From Microcaldota archaeon (GTDB taxonomy: Archaea; Micrarchaeota; Micrarchaeia; Micrarchaeales; Micrarchaeaceae): DNA of 7,288 nt. The stretch lies in the NCBI GenBank assembly GCA_021812105.1, contig JAKAOQ010000031.1:1-7288 (forward strand), written 5' to 3'. The position numbers were made by a program, and so were the translations under genes. The notes beneath the pieces were generated by a model, which worked only from the letters and a program-made list of their open reading frames with translations, had not been told where the DNA came from and made no database searches. Every line of letters starts with the position of its first letter. Positions within the stretch are counted from its first letter, which is position 1. This document shows, in pieces, positions 1 through 5,054 of the stretch.

Positions 1-423
1 AAGCCAGTAGCACTTTGGATCTGTGTTCTCGACCGTTATGAGTACATTATGCGTCTGCACTACGCTCCCCTCTGGTACTGCCTTTATACTTACCGGTAGC
101 ATCCCTCCGTGCTCCCTAAGTATATACCCCCAACCATCCTTATTGAACAGTTTGTCGTTGCCGAGGTGTAACGCCGCGATCTTTGCGGCTTCGTCTATCT
201 TCTCTTGGGTCACGACAGCTCCCTCTACGTACCTCTGGATGAAATACTGTAGTCCGAAGAATACGACCTTATCGAACATGCCCCCTCTAGATTCGAAGTA
301 GGAATAGACTTTTTCAGTGCCTGGCGGATACTGCTTCCAGTGCGTGAGCTTGTAGCTATCAGTAAGCAGGAGCAGATTCTCTCCCAGTCCAAATCTTTCT
401 TCATGTGAGCGATTCACATCCAT
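1..423 (-). CDS. Nicotinamide phosphoribosyltransferase, N-terminal part (runs off left edge)
   Basis: NAMPT/NadV-type enzymes join nicotinamide and PRPP to make nicotinamide mononucleotide in cytosolic NAD salvage. Reading the minus strand from the ATG at 423 gives 141 uninterrupted residues with no stop before the edge. They match the NAMPT N-terminal region block by block: TDSYKLTHWKQYPPGTEKVYSYFESRGG (residues 21-48, hallmark TDSYKxTHxKQYPP), VFFGLQYFI (54-62), GWGYIL (97-102), LPVSIKAVPEGSVV (109-122) and VENTDPKCYWL (131-141). Asp22 and Tyr24 correspond to human Asp16 and the nicotinamide-stacking Tyr18. Full-length relatives have about 460-490 residues, so some 70 percent, including the phosphoribosyl-binding half, lies outside the window. 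The start is the first ATG of the open frame, with a TATA-like box about 33 bp upstream, so the mRNA may be leaderless or nearly so. It is divergent from the AbrB-PhoU gene. Family identity is very secure; activity cannot be judged from this part. Confidence 0.93.
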   Translation of the reverse strand, partial: MDVNRSHEERFGLGENLLLLTDSYKLTHWKQYPPGTEKVYSYFESRGGMFDKVVFFGLQYFIQRYVEGAVVTQEKIDEAAKIAALHLGNDKLFNKDGWGYILREHGGMLPVSIKAVPEGSVVQTHNVLITVENTDPKCYWL

Positions 424-425
424 CA

Positions 426-442
426 AATCACGTTATGTGATT
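426..442. repeat. 17-bp inverted repeat AATCAC-N5-GTGATT, possible operator
   Basis: Two perfect 6-base arms (426-431 and 437-442) flank a 5-base spacer. The element ends 3 bases before the ATG of the NAMPT gene, at or around its predicted transcription start, where a bound repressor would block initiation. The neighbouring divergent gene encodes an AbrB-domain protein, a class that can bind DNA as a dimer. The operator role is inference; a 6+6 repeat can arise by chance in AT-rich DNA. Confidence 0.4.
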
Positions 443-451
443 GTATGGACT

Positions 452-460
452 TGTATATAT
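452..460 (-). promoter_or_regulatory. TATA-like box for the NAMPT gene
   Basis: The minus strand reads ATATATACA here, centred about 33 bp upstream of the ATG at 423. Archaeal TATA boxes lie about 26 bp ahead of the transcription start, which would put the start around 430 and leave a leader of only a few bases. No convincing Shine-Dalgarno site lies between, as expected for a nearly leaderless message. Confidence 0.5.
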
Positions 461-474
461 GCGATTTGCATAAA

Positions 475-488
475 GCATATATGCATAT
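475..488 (+). promoter_or_regulatory. TATA-like box with nested palindromes for the AbrB-PhoU gene
   Basis: The segment GCATATATGCATAT contains two overlapping perfect palindromes, GCATATATGC (475-484) and ATATGCATAT (479-488). Its centre is about 26 bp before the ATG at 506, the spacing expected for a TATA box of a leaderless transcript. The palindromes could also be a binding site for a dimeric regulator overlapping the core promoter; that is inference. Confidence 0.5.
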
Positions 489-505
489 CTATACAACTTA
501 TACAT

Positions 506-1354
506 ATGGAGAGGCATATATTCAAGTTTGGAGAAGGCAGTACAGCTCTCATATTGCCGAAGGCGTGGGTGGACAAGAGCGGCCTGAAAGCCTCCGACTC
601 GGTATATCTTTCCGAGAGCGAAAGCGGCAACCTTATAATAACCGCAACCGGAACCAAGAAGAAAAGCACCGATTGGATCACCGATTCAAGCGTGAGCCCC
701 ACGCTTATAGGCAGAAGGATTGGTCTTCACTATATGTACGGTACCACTAACCTGCATATCTACTCGAGTGACGGGTTTACACGCTCCCAGTTGGACGTGA
801 TAGAAAATACAGTGCACGGGAGCTGCTCTGGATTCGAGATAACCACGCAAACGAGCAAGGAAGTGGTTATAGAAGACCTTACCAACATAAAGGAAGTGAG
901 CCTTGAGAAAGTGATAATGCGCTTGAGGTCAATAGTTGGACAGGAGTTCTCGGAACTGGAAAATTTGGATACCTACGCGATAGGTAAGATGGAAGAGCTG
1001 ATAAATAGGTTCTACATGCTTGGTGTTCGATACATAAACATAACCCAAGCGAGTGATTTCTTCAGATATTACAGTGTGCTCGGTGCGCTGGAAAGCATAG
1101 CCGACAGTATCGCGTTTATCTCTGAGGAACCATCTGTTAGGGGCATGCACATCTTTGAAGACATGCACAAGCAGTTTGATCTTGCTTTCACTGGATTTAC
1201 TGGAAACCTGAAAGTGATAGAAGAGGTGACGGAAATGCGTGCTTCAATACTGAAAAAGATCCCACGCCGAAAGATCGGCAAGTTTTACACTTACATTTTG
1301 CGCAACATAACCGACAAGATATCAGACGTAGCAGAATTTGGTTTGAAGCTATGA
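506..1354 (+). CDS. AbrB-PhoU domain regulator (archaeal PhoU-family protein)
   Basis: 282 residues. Residues 1-48 form an AbrB/MazE-like swapped-hairpin domain, visible as FKFGEGSTALILPKAWVDKSGLKASDSVYL followed by the strand NLIIT. From about residue 125 to the end the protein is mostly helical and PhoU-like, with EKVIMRLRSIVGQEF as a typical first long helix and a later helix-rich bundle rich in Glu, Ile and Arg. This AbrB-then-PhoU order is the usual archaeal version of COG0704; family members are called phosphate uptake regulators, though most are not tested. No pst phosphate transporter gene is visible here. The frame is open back to an ATG at 437, but the ATG at 506 is preferred because the AbrB domain begins there and a TATA box sits about 26 bp upstream. 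The gene is divergent from NAMPT, so it may regulate itself or its neighbour (inference). Confidence 0.85.
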   Translation: MERHIFKFGEGSTALILPKAWVDKSGLKASDSVYLSESESGNLIITATGTKKKSTDWITDSSVSPTLIGRRIGLHYMYGTTNLHIYSSDGFTRSQLDVIENTVHGSCSGFEITTQTSKEVVIEDLTNIKEVSLEKVIMRLRSIVGQEFSELENLDTYAIGKMEELINRFYMLGVRYINITQASDFFRYYSVLGALESIADSIAFISEEPSVRGMHIFEDMHKQFDLAFTGFTGNLKVIEEVTEMRASILKKIPRRKIGKFYTYILRNITDKISDVAEFGLKL

Positions 1355-1365
1355 AACTGGATGTA

Positions 1366-1387
1366 GTTAGTTCAATCTCTTACTAAC
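1366..1387. terminator. Weak inverted repeat in the convergent gap after the AbrB-PhoU gene
   Basis: GTTAGT (1366-1371) and ACTAAC (1382-1387) could form a 6-bp AT-rich hairpin with a 10-base loop. It lies 12 bases after the stop codon of the regulator and before the convergent tRNA end. There is no long T-run on the plus strand, so a terminator role is only a possibility. Nothing else was recognised between 1355 and 1422. Confidence 0.25.
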
Positions 1388-1422
1388 CAAATAACACAGA
1401 CCTTAGAACTACAAAGGTAATA

Positions 1423-1536
1423 CGGGCTCGGTGGGATTTGAACCCACGACCTTCAGCTTTCTCCTTCATTTATTGGACCTCTTTTCGAGAAGTCCATTAG
1501 AAGGCTGTTGCTCTATCCAAGCTGAGCTACGAGCCC
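1423..1536 (-). tRNA. tRNA-Arg(TCT) with a 39-nt intron
   Basis: The minus strand folds as a complete cloverleaf: acceptor GGGCTCG/CGAGCCC (7 of 7 pairs), D stem GCTC/GAGC with loop AGCTTGGATA, T stem GTGGG/CCCAC with loop TTCAAAT, and discriminator G at 1423. The anticodon loop is CTTCTAA once the intron is removed, giving anticodon TCT, which reads AGA and AGG arginine codons; AGG is used often in this window. The anticodon stem ACAGC/GCTGA has four pairs and an A-A mismatch at position 27-43. The mature RNA is 75 nt; CCA is not encoded. The 5' end is only 5 bases past the stop codon of the upstream TatD gene, so the tRNA may be made from the same transcript; no clear separate TATA box was found. 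Confidence 0.95.
1459..1497 (-). other. tRNA-Arg intron, canonical 37/38 position
   Basis: The 39-base intron follows A37 of the anticodon loop. Its last bases GGAG can pair with loop bases C32-C35 (CTTC, one G-U pair), leaving 3-base bulges around both splice sites: T36-A37/A at the 5' side and A-A/A38 at the 3' side. This is the bulge-helix-bulge pattern cut by archaeal tRNA splicing endonuclease. The body forms a 9-bp hairpin, TGGACTTCT/AGAGGTCCA with one G-U pair and loop CGAAA. About 9 unpaired bases separate this hairpin from the splice helix on one side only, so the motif is relaxed rather than perfect. Confidence 0.88.
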
Positions 1537-1541
1537 AGGTG

Positions 1542-2339
1542 TCATAATCTTATGAGGTTTTGTTTGCCAATGTTAAAGAACCTTCTCGTGTTGGCCACTG
1601 TAACCTCTGCTGCTTTCTGGTATTCAATCGCCTTTGATTTGGCAATAATCACCACCGACCTCTCCACGTCTTTCGGGAGGGAGCCGGCGGCCGGAGCATC
1701 GCTCTCCGACATTATCTGTTCAATCGGTACGTGCTTAATTGCATTGCTCCTTTTTGAAGATTCCATGGGTGGCACTGACACATAATAACCTCTTTCTGCA
1801 GCAACCTTAGCCTGAGCGGCATCGCCTTCGAAAAAATGCAGGTGCACCTTCCTAGCGCCCTCTTCCTTCAGTATTCTGAGTACGTCATCCATCGCTTTGC
1901 GTGAATGTACGCTTACCGGCAGATCGAGCTCCAGGGCGAGATCAACAAACTTTTTGAATACGGTTTTTTGCGCGGCCACCCTCTCAAAACTACTCGCTAT
2001 CTCATAGTCAAGACCTATCTCGCCTATTCCAACTATCTTGTCCCTGTTATCCTTCGCGAGCTGGATGTTGAAATTCACCTCATCATCGTCGATTACCATC
2101 GCTTCATCCGGTCCTATGCCCACCGCGGCGAACACATGCTTCCCATCAGCACGCTTGAGTACCTCCATATTCGCCCCGGTGCTGCCACCGTTAGTGACCA
2201 TAACAGTGACCCCTGCAGCCACGGAATCTGCCACTGCGCCTTCGTCAAGCATGTTGAGGTGGCAATGCGCATCGGCCAGTTCTACCTTCTCTTTTTTGAG
2301 ACTCTCCCTGCTGATCTCAATAGTCTTCACTCCGTGCAT
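1542..2339 (-). CDS. TatD-family metal-dependent hydrolase/nuclease
   Basis: 265 residues, the usual length for the family. TatD proteins are metal-dependent TIM-barrel phosphoesterases, several of which act as 3'-5' DNA exonucleases in the cytosol. The metal ligands are all visible: H25-x-H27 in ADAHCHLNML, Glu107 in GIGEIGLDYE, His145 in VSVHSRKA, His168 in VHLHFFEGD and Asp214 in SESDAP. The frame also allows a TTG start two codons earlier, at 2345; the ATG at 2339 is chosen here. A TATA box lies about 31 bp upstream of it. The gene is divergent from the DUF929 operon and is followed 5 bases later by tRNA-Arg on the same strand. Assignment to TatD is firm; substrate and biological role are not shown by the sequence. 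The first 20 residues are an uncharacteristic charged extension before the HxH motif. Confidence 0.9.
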   Translation of the reverse strand: MHGVKTIEISRESLKKEKVELADAHCHLNMLDEGAVADSVAAGVTVMVTNGGSTGANMEVLKRADGKHVFAAVGIGPDEAMVIDDDEVNFNIQLAKDNRDKIVGIGEIGLDYEIASSFERVAAQKTVFKKFVDLALELDLPVSVHSRKAMDDVLRILKEEGARKVHLHFFEGDAAQAKVAAERGYYVSVPPMESSKRSNAIKHVPIEQIMSESDAPAAGSLPKDVERSVVIIAKSKAIEYQKAAEVTVANTRRFFNIGKQNLIRL

Positions 2340-2365
2340 ATGCAATCTATTTATTAGTATAAGGT

Positions 2366-2373
2366 CTATATAA
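2366..2373 (-). promoter_or_regulatory. TATA box for the TatD gene
   Basis: The minus strand reads TTATATAG, centred about 31 bp before the ATG at 2339 and about 25 bp before the alternative TTG start at 2345. Transcription would begin within a few bases of either start codon. The tRNA-Arg gene downstream probably shares this promoter. Confidence 0.55.
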
Positions 2374-2382
2374 TAAAATATT
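2369..2382 (+). promoter_or_regulatory. TATA-like box for the DUF929-to-secY operon
   Basis: TATAATAAAATATT lies about 45 bp before the ATG at 2421 and overlaps the TATA box of the divergent TatD gene. A transcription start 26 bp downstream would fall near 2400 and give a leader of about 20 bases. No other strong promoter was seen before the three downstream genes, so it probably serves all four. Confidence 0.45.
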
Positions 2383-2420
2383 GCGCATGTTCTATCGGCA
2401 CCCGCATAGTAGTGAATATA

Positions 2421-3458
2421 ATGGTTGAAAGCGAATTCAAACTTTCAGAACAGAAAAAGAACGAAATTTCCATGTACAAAAGAGTGAATATGGTACTCCT
2501 ATTCGCAGTGATAATACTCGCGGTTGCGGTTCTGCTGTTATCTCTTTTGTACCAGTCATCGTTTTCATCCCTTCACAACATTGCATCGCTTCTCAATTCC
2601 AGTTCTAGGAGCACCAGCCCCACATCCAATACGACTTCCGGATACACCATCGCGGGCATAGACACGCCACTGAACAACACGGAACTATCCGCGATAAACA
2701 ACGCTCCCAACAGCTATTTCGAGATTGCAGGCGAAAGACTGCTTAACGGAAGCTTGACAAACCAGGTTGTACTATCAAAGATTTCCAATACTATAGAGTA
2801 CAATGCCCTGTATGTCAACGGCAAGCCCAGCGTGATATACATAGGCGCCATCTCATGCATATATTGCGGTGAAAACCGCTGGGCGATGGCTCTCGCACTG
2901 TCTAGATTCGGTTCCTTCTCGCAGCTGTACAAGGGATACAGCTCCTTCGGAGACGGTGACATACCTACACTCTACTGGATACGCGACAACTACACCACCC
3001 CAGCGGGTGTGGGTTACGGAAACTACTATTCAAGTAGCTACATAAACTTCATATCTGCCGAATACGAATCTCCTATAAAAGCCGGATTCGAGGTTGCCCC
3101 CCTGAGCTATTTCATTGGCAAGGCTCCGAACGCGACCTATAGCAATGCGCTGTCCTTTATGAACTCTACGGGCCAGTTCCAGGGTACGCCGTTCACCTTC
3201 TGGGGCAACACGATAGTAACTGGTGCCGATGCGGTGGTGTTCGGCAACACCACACCCAACGGGTCTACGCTGCCCATCGCGGGCATGACACACGCACAGG
3301 TAATATCGCAATTCGCCAAATTCAACGACCAGTTCGCATGGAGCGAATACGCGGGCGCTGACGTTTACATAAGCATGATATGCCCAACAATAAACAATTC
3401 CGCCAGCGTGTGCCAGCTGCCAGCCATACAGTCAATTGAAAAAATAGAAGGAATTTGA
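2421..3458 (+). CDS. DUF929 thioredoxin-like membrane-anchored protein with CxxC motif
   Basis: 345 residues. A charged cytoplasmic N-terminus (1-23) precedes one transmembrane helix (about 24-43), then a Ser/Thr/Asn-rich spacer (about 45-75) and an extracytoplasmic domain. The segment VIYIGAISCIYCGENRWAMALALSRFGSF, with Cys146-Ile-Tyr-Cys149, matches the DUF929 family signature (PF06053), an archaeal family whose core resembles thioredoxin. Cys321 and Cys331 near the C-terminus could form a second disulfide. There are many N-x-S/T sequons, fitting a surface location. The start is the ATG at 2421; a GTG at 2412 is an alternative. The stop codon overlaps the start of the next gene (TGATG), indicating translational coupling. 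A thiol-disulfide role is inferred from CxxC, topology and partner gene; the family has no settled function that I know of. Family call firm, role uncertain. Confidence 0.85.
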   Translation: MVESEFKLSEQKKNEISMYKRVNMVLLFAVIILAVAVLLLSLLYQSSFSSLHNIASLLNSSSRSTSPTSNTTSGYTIAGIDTPLNNTELSAINNAPNSYFEIAGERLLNGSLTNQVVLSKISNTIEYNALYVNGKPSVIYIGAISCIYCGENRWAMALALSRFGSFSQLYKGYSSFGDGDIPTLYWIRDNYTTPAGVGYGNYYSSSYINFISAEYESPIKAGFEVAPLSYFIGKAPNATYSNALSFMNSTGQFQGTPFTFWGNTIVTGADAVVFGNTTPNGSTLPIAGMTHAQVISQFAKFNDQFAWSEYAGADVYISMICPTINNSASVCQLPAIQSIEKIEGI

Positions 3459-3940
3459 TGGGGGTATTAAACACACTCAAATCAATATACAATCTTAAGT
3501 ATATTGTGCTGAACTTAGTCGTTTTTGTCGTATACTATATACTCATCAGGCTCATAGTGGTATCGCAGGAAAGGGTGTTCCTAATAGTAAATCCTATCCT
3601 CTACTACATGATTTATCCGCTTGCTATTACATCTTCGATCCTGCTGACAGTAGCAGTATACTCGATAGGCAATACCAGGAGGAACATGGCAAAAGTGACG
3701 GCCAGCGGTTTGAGTGCAGTAACAGCACTGTTGGGCAGCGTTATAGTGTCGTGCGGATGCGCCGTCCCCATACTATTCTCTCTAGCGGCCATAGGCATAA
3801 GCGGCGCAGACATAATATACCTGAACGACTTTTTCTCTGCTTATTCGATGGAACTGGTGCTGGTATTCATCTTTTTAAATCTGCTCCTAACAATATATTA
3901 TCTGAACAAGCTTTCAAAACCTTCGTGCAGAATCAAGTGA
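3458..3940 (+). CDS. Small four-helix membrane protein with Cys-Gly-Cys motif
   Basis: 160 residues, very hydrophobic, with likely transmembrane helices at about 15-35, 47-68, 85-112 and 130-149. Between helices 2 and 3 lies a basic loop (NTRRNMAK), probably cytosolic. The notable element is SCGCAVPILFSLAAIGIS: Cys99-Gly-Cys101 followed by Pro104 within the third hydrophobic stretch, with another Cys at 157 in the short C-terminal tail. A Cys pair beside a proline within a membrane helix recalls CcdA/DsbD-type transmembrane thiol carriers, but spacing and overall sequence do not let me assign it to that family. The ATG at 3458 shares its A with the stop codon of the DUF929 gene; an adjacent TTG at 3455 is less likely. 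Tight coupling suggests the two products form a complex. The coding call is strong; the redox-partner role is inference. Confidence 0.8.
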   Translation: MGVLNTLKSIYNLKYIVLNLVVFVVYYILIRLIVVSQERVFLIVNPILYYMIYPLAITSSILLTVAVYSIGNTRRNMAKVTASGLSAVTALLGSVIVSCGCAVPILFSLAAIGISGADIIYLNDFFSAYSMELVLVFIFLNLLLTIYYLNKLSKPSCRIK

Positions 3941-3947
3941 AAGTTTT

Positions 3948-3960
3948 GGAGAGGGTGGTC
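3948..3960 (+). promoter_or_regulatory. Shine-Dalgarno site for the V4R gene
   Basis: GGAGAGGGTGGTC ends two bases before the ATG at 3963. The GGGTGGTC part is close to the ideal archaeal GAGGTGATC, with GGTG spaced about 5 bases from the start. It fixes the start codon in the 22-base gap after the previous gene. Confidence 0.7.
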
Positions 3961-3962
3961 AG

Positions 3963-5045
3963 ATGCCTGGTAATATGCGGCCGGCCAGAACAAGCAAAAG
4001 GGCGAAGGCGCGGCCAAAAGCGCGCATCAGCAGAGCGAAGAAGGCAAAAATCAAGACCTACGCGAAGGCCGAGAGACGCGTTGAACAAATTTCATATCCG
4101 GCAGCAGCCTATTCATACGAAGAAGCGATCCTCGACAACGTGATTCGCGGAGCAAAGGCAACACCAATCCCCGAAGAAGCGGTTACATTCAGCGAAATAC
4201 TCTCAAACCTTACAAAGAATATGAAGACCATTACGTACAGGTTTGGAATAAACGTTGGCCGAGATCTGTACAGAACCCTCAATTCCAAAAAACACTACTA
4301 CTGGTACGAAGAGGCGATTCCCGACCTGGTGGCGTTTCTAGAGAAGTCTGGGTACAAGGACGTCACATACACGCTTACCACCAGGGGGCTGCGTTTAAGG
4401 GTATACACTACCGATGGCGCGTTCGTAGGCGCATCGGTGCACACCTTTGAGTCGGGACTCATGTCCGGCTTCCTGTCCGCAGCGAGCAGGCAGATGATTC
4501 ACGTCAACGAGGAGAGATGTGTGAAGAATGACGCAGATTACTGCGAATTCGTATCCTCGCAGAAGAGGGACGAAGGAAACGAAATTGACATGAGTGTAGC
4601 TGTGGAAAGCTTCGCGCAGCATCTGAAAATGTCGATGCACGGCAGGAAGAGATCCAATAGAATAAGCTCACTATACCACGCGCTCAGCGTATCTCCGTTG
4701 CTAAACCGCAGGTATTCCGGTGCGATAAACAATATAGCCGAGCACATGGGATACAGATTCGGCGATTACGTTTTCGATAACAGGAAAGTAACATCCAAGA
4801 AAATCAGTGACTGTATCTCGAAGACCGCAAGCTTATTAAACTTTGGCGAACCCTCAATTAGGGACTCCAAAGAAATAGACATGAAATTTTCATTCAGCCC
4901 CGAGCTTTCCAGAAAGGAATACATCAATCTTTCACTCTCTTTCATGAACGGAATAGCTAGCAAAGCCGTGATGAAGAACAACATATACTCTACGATGCAG
5001 AACAGGGGAGGCAGATACGTTCTTCACATAAAAGAAAAACGCTGA
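3963..5045 (+). CDS. V4R-domain protein with basic N-terminal tail and a degenerate second V4R-like half
   Basis: 360 residues, no signal peptide or membrane helix, so probably cytosolic. Residues 4-42 are a lysine/arginine/alanine-rich tail that looks disordered and could bind nucleic acid or ribosomes. Residues about 85-200 form a V4R (4-vinyl reductase) domain, a likely small-molecule-binding fold: RFGINVGRDLYR, then FLEKSGYKDVTYTL, then VHTFESGLMSGFLSAASRQM with His160, His180 in IHVNEERC, Cys186 and Cys194 in YCEF. Residues about 255-358 repeat the pattern without the cysteines: NIAEHMGYRFGDYVF, LLNFGEPSI, LSFMNGIASKAV. I infer a tandem duplication with a degenerate second copy. The start is set by a good Shine-Dalgarno site. 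Its stop codon overlaps the Shine-Dalgarno site of secY, implying coupled translation. V4R domains are known from BchJ-like and regulatory proteins; no specific function can be named here. Confidence 0.8.
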   Translation: MPGNMRPARTSKRAKARPKARISRAKKAKIKTYAKAERRVEQISYPAAAYSYEEAILDNVIRGAKATPIPEEAVTFSEILSNLTKNMKTITYRFGINVGRDLYRTLNSKKHYYWYEEAIPDLVAFLEKSGYKDVTYTLTTRGLRLRVYTTDGAFVGASVHTFESGLMSGFLSAASRQMIHVNEERCVKNDADYCEFVSSQKRDEGNEIDMSVAVESFAQHLKMSMHGRKRSNRISSLYHALSVSPLLNRRYSGAINNIAEHMGYRFGDYVFDNRKVTSKKISDCISKTASLLNFGEPSIRDSKEIDMKFSFSPELSRKEYINLSLSFMNGIASKAVMKNNIYSTMQNRGGRYVLHIKEKR

Positions 5046-5050
5046 GGTGC
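5043..5050 (+). promoter_or_regulatory. Shine-Dalgarno site for secY overlapping the V4R stop codon
   Basis: TGAGGTGC contains GAGGTG at 5044-5049, a near-perfect archaeal ribosome binding site 5 bases before the secY ATG. Its first three bases are the TGA stop of the V4R gene, so ribosomes ending there are placed to start secY. Confidence 0.75.
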
Positions 5051-5054
5051 ACCG

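Noticed and set aside
23..301. 92-residue plus-strand open frame in the left 300 bases
   Set aside because: It is antisense to the NAMPT gene, whose conserved motifs on the minus strand are unambiguous.
437..505. Upstream extension of the AbrB-PhoU gene to the ATG at 437
   Set aside because: The added 23 residues are low-quality Cys/Ile/His-rich sequence that would read through the TATA box and palindromes; the AbrB domain begins at 506.
433..702. 89-residue minus-strand open frame overlapping the AbrB-PhoU start
   Set aside because: No domain, starts inside the real gene and crosses both promoters; it is a shadow frame.
1905..2357. 150- and 111-residue plus-strand frames opposite TatD
   Set aside because: Antisense shadows of a gene with all TatD metal-binding motifs; compositions are not protein-like.
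3751..4143. 130-residue basic plus-strand frame spanning the CGC membrane protein end and the V4R start
   Set aside because: It overlaps two supported genes in another frame, and its Arg-rich content comes from shifted codons of the basic V4R tail.
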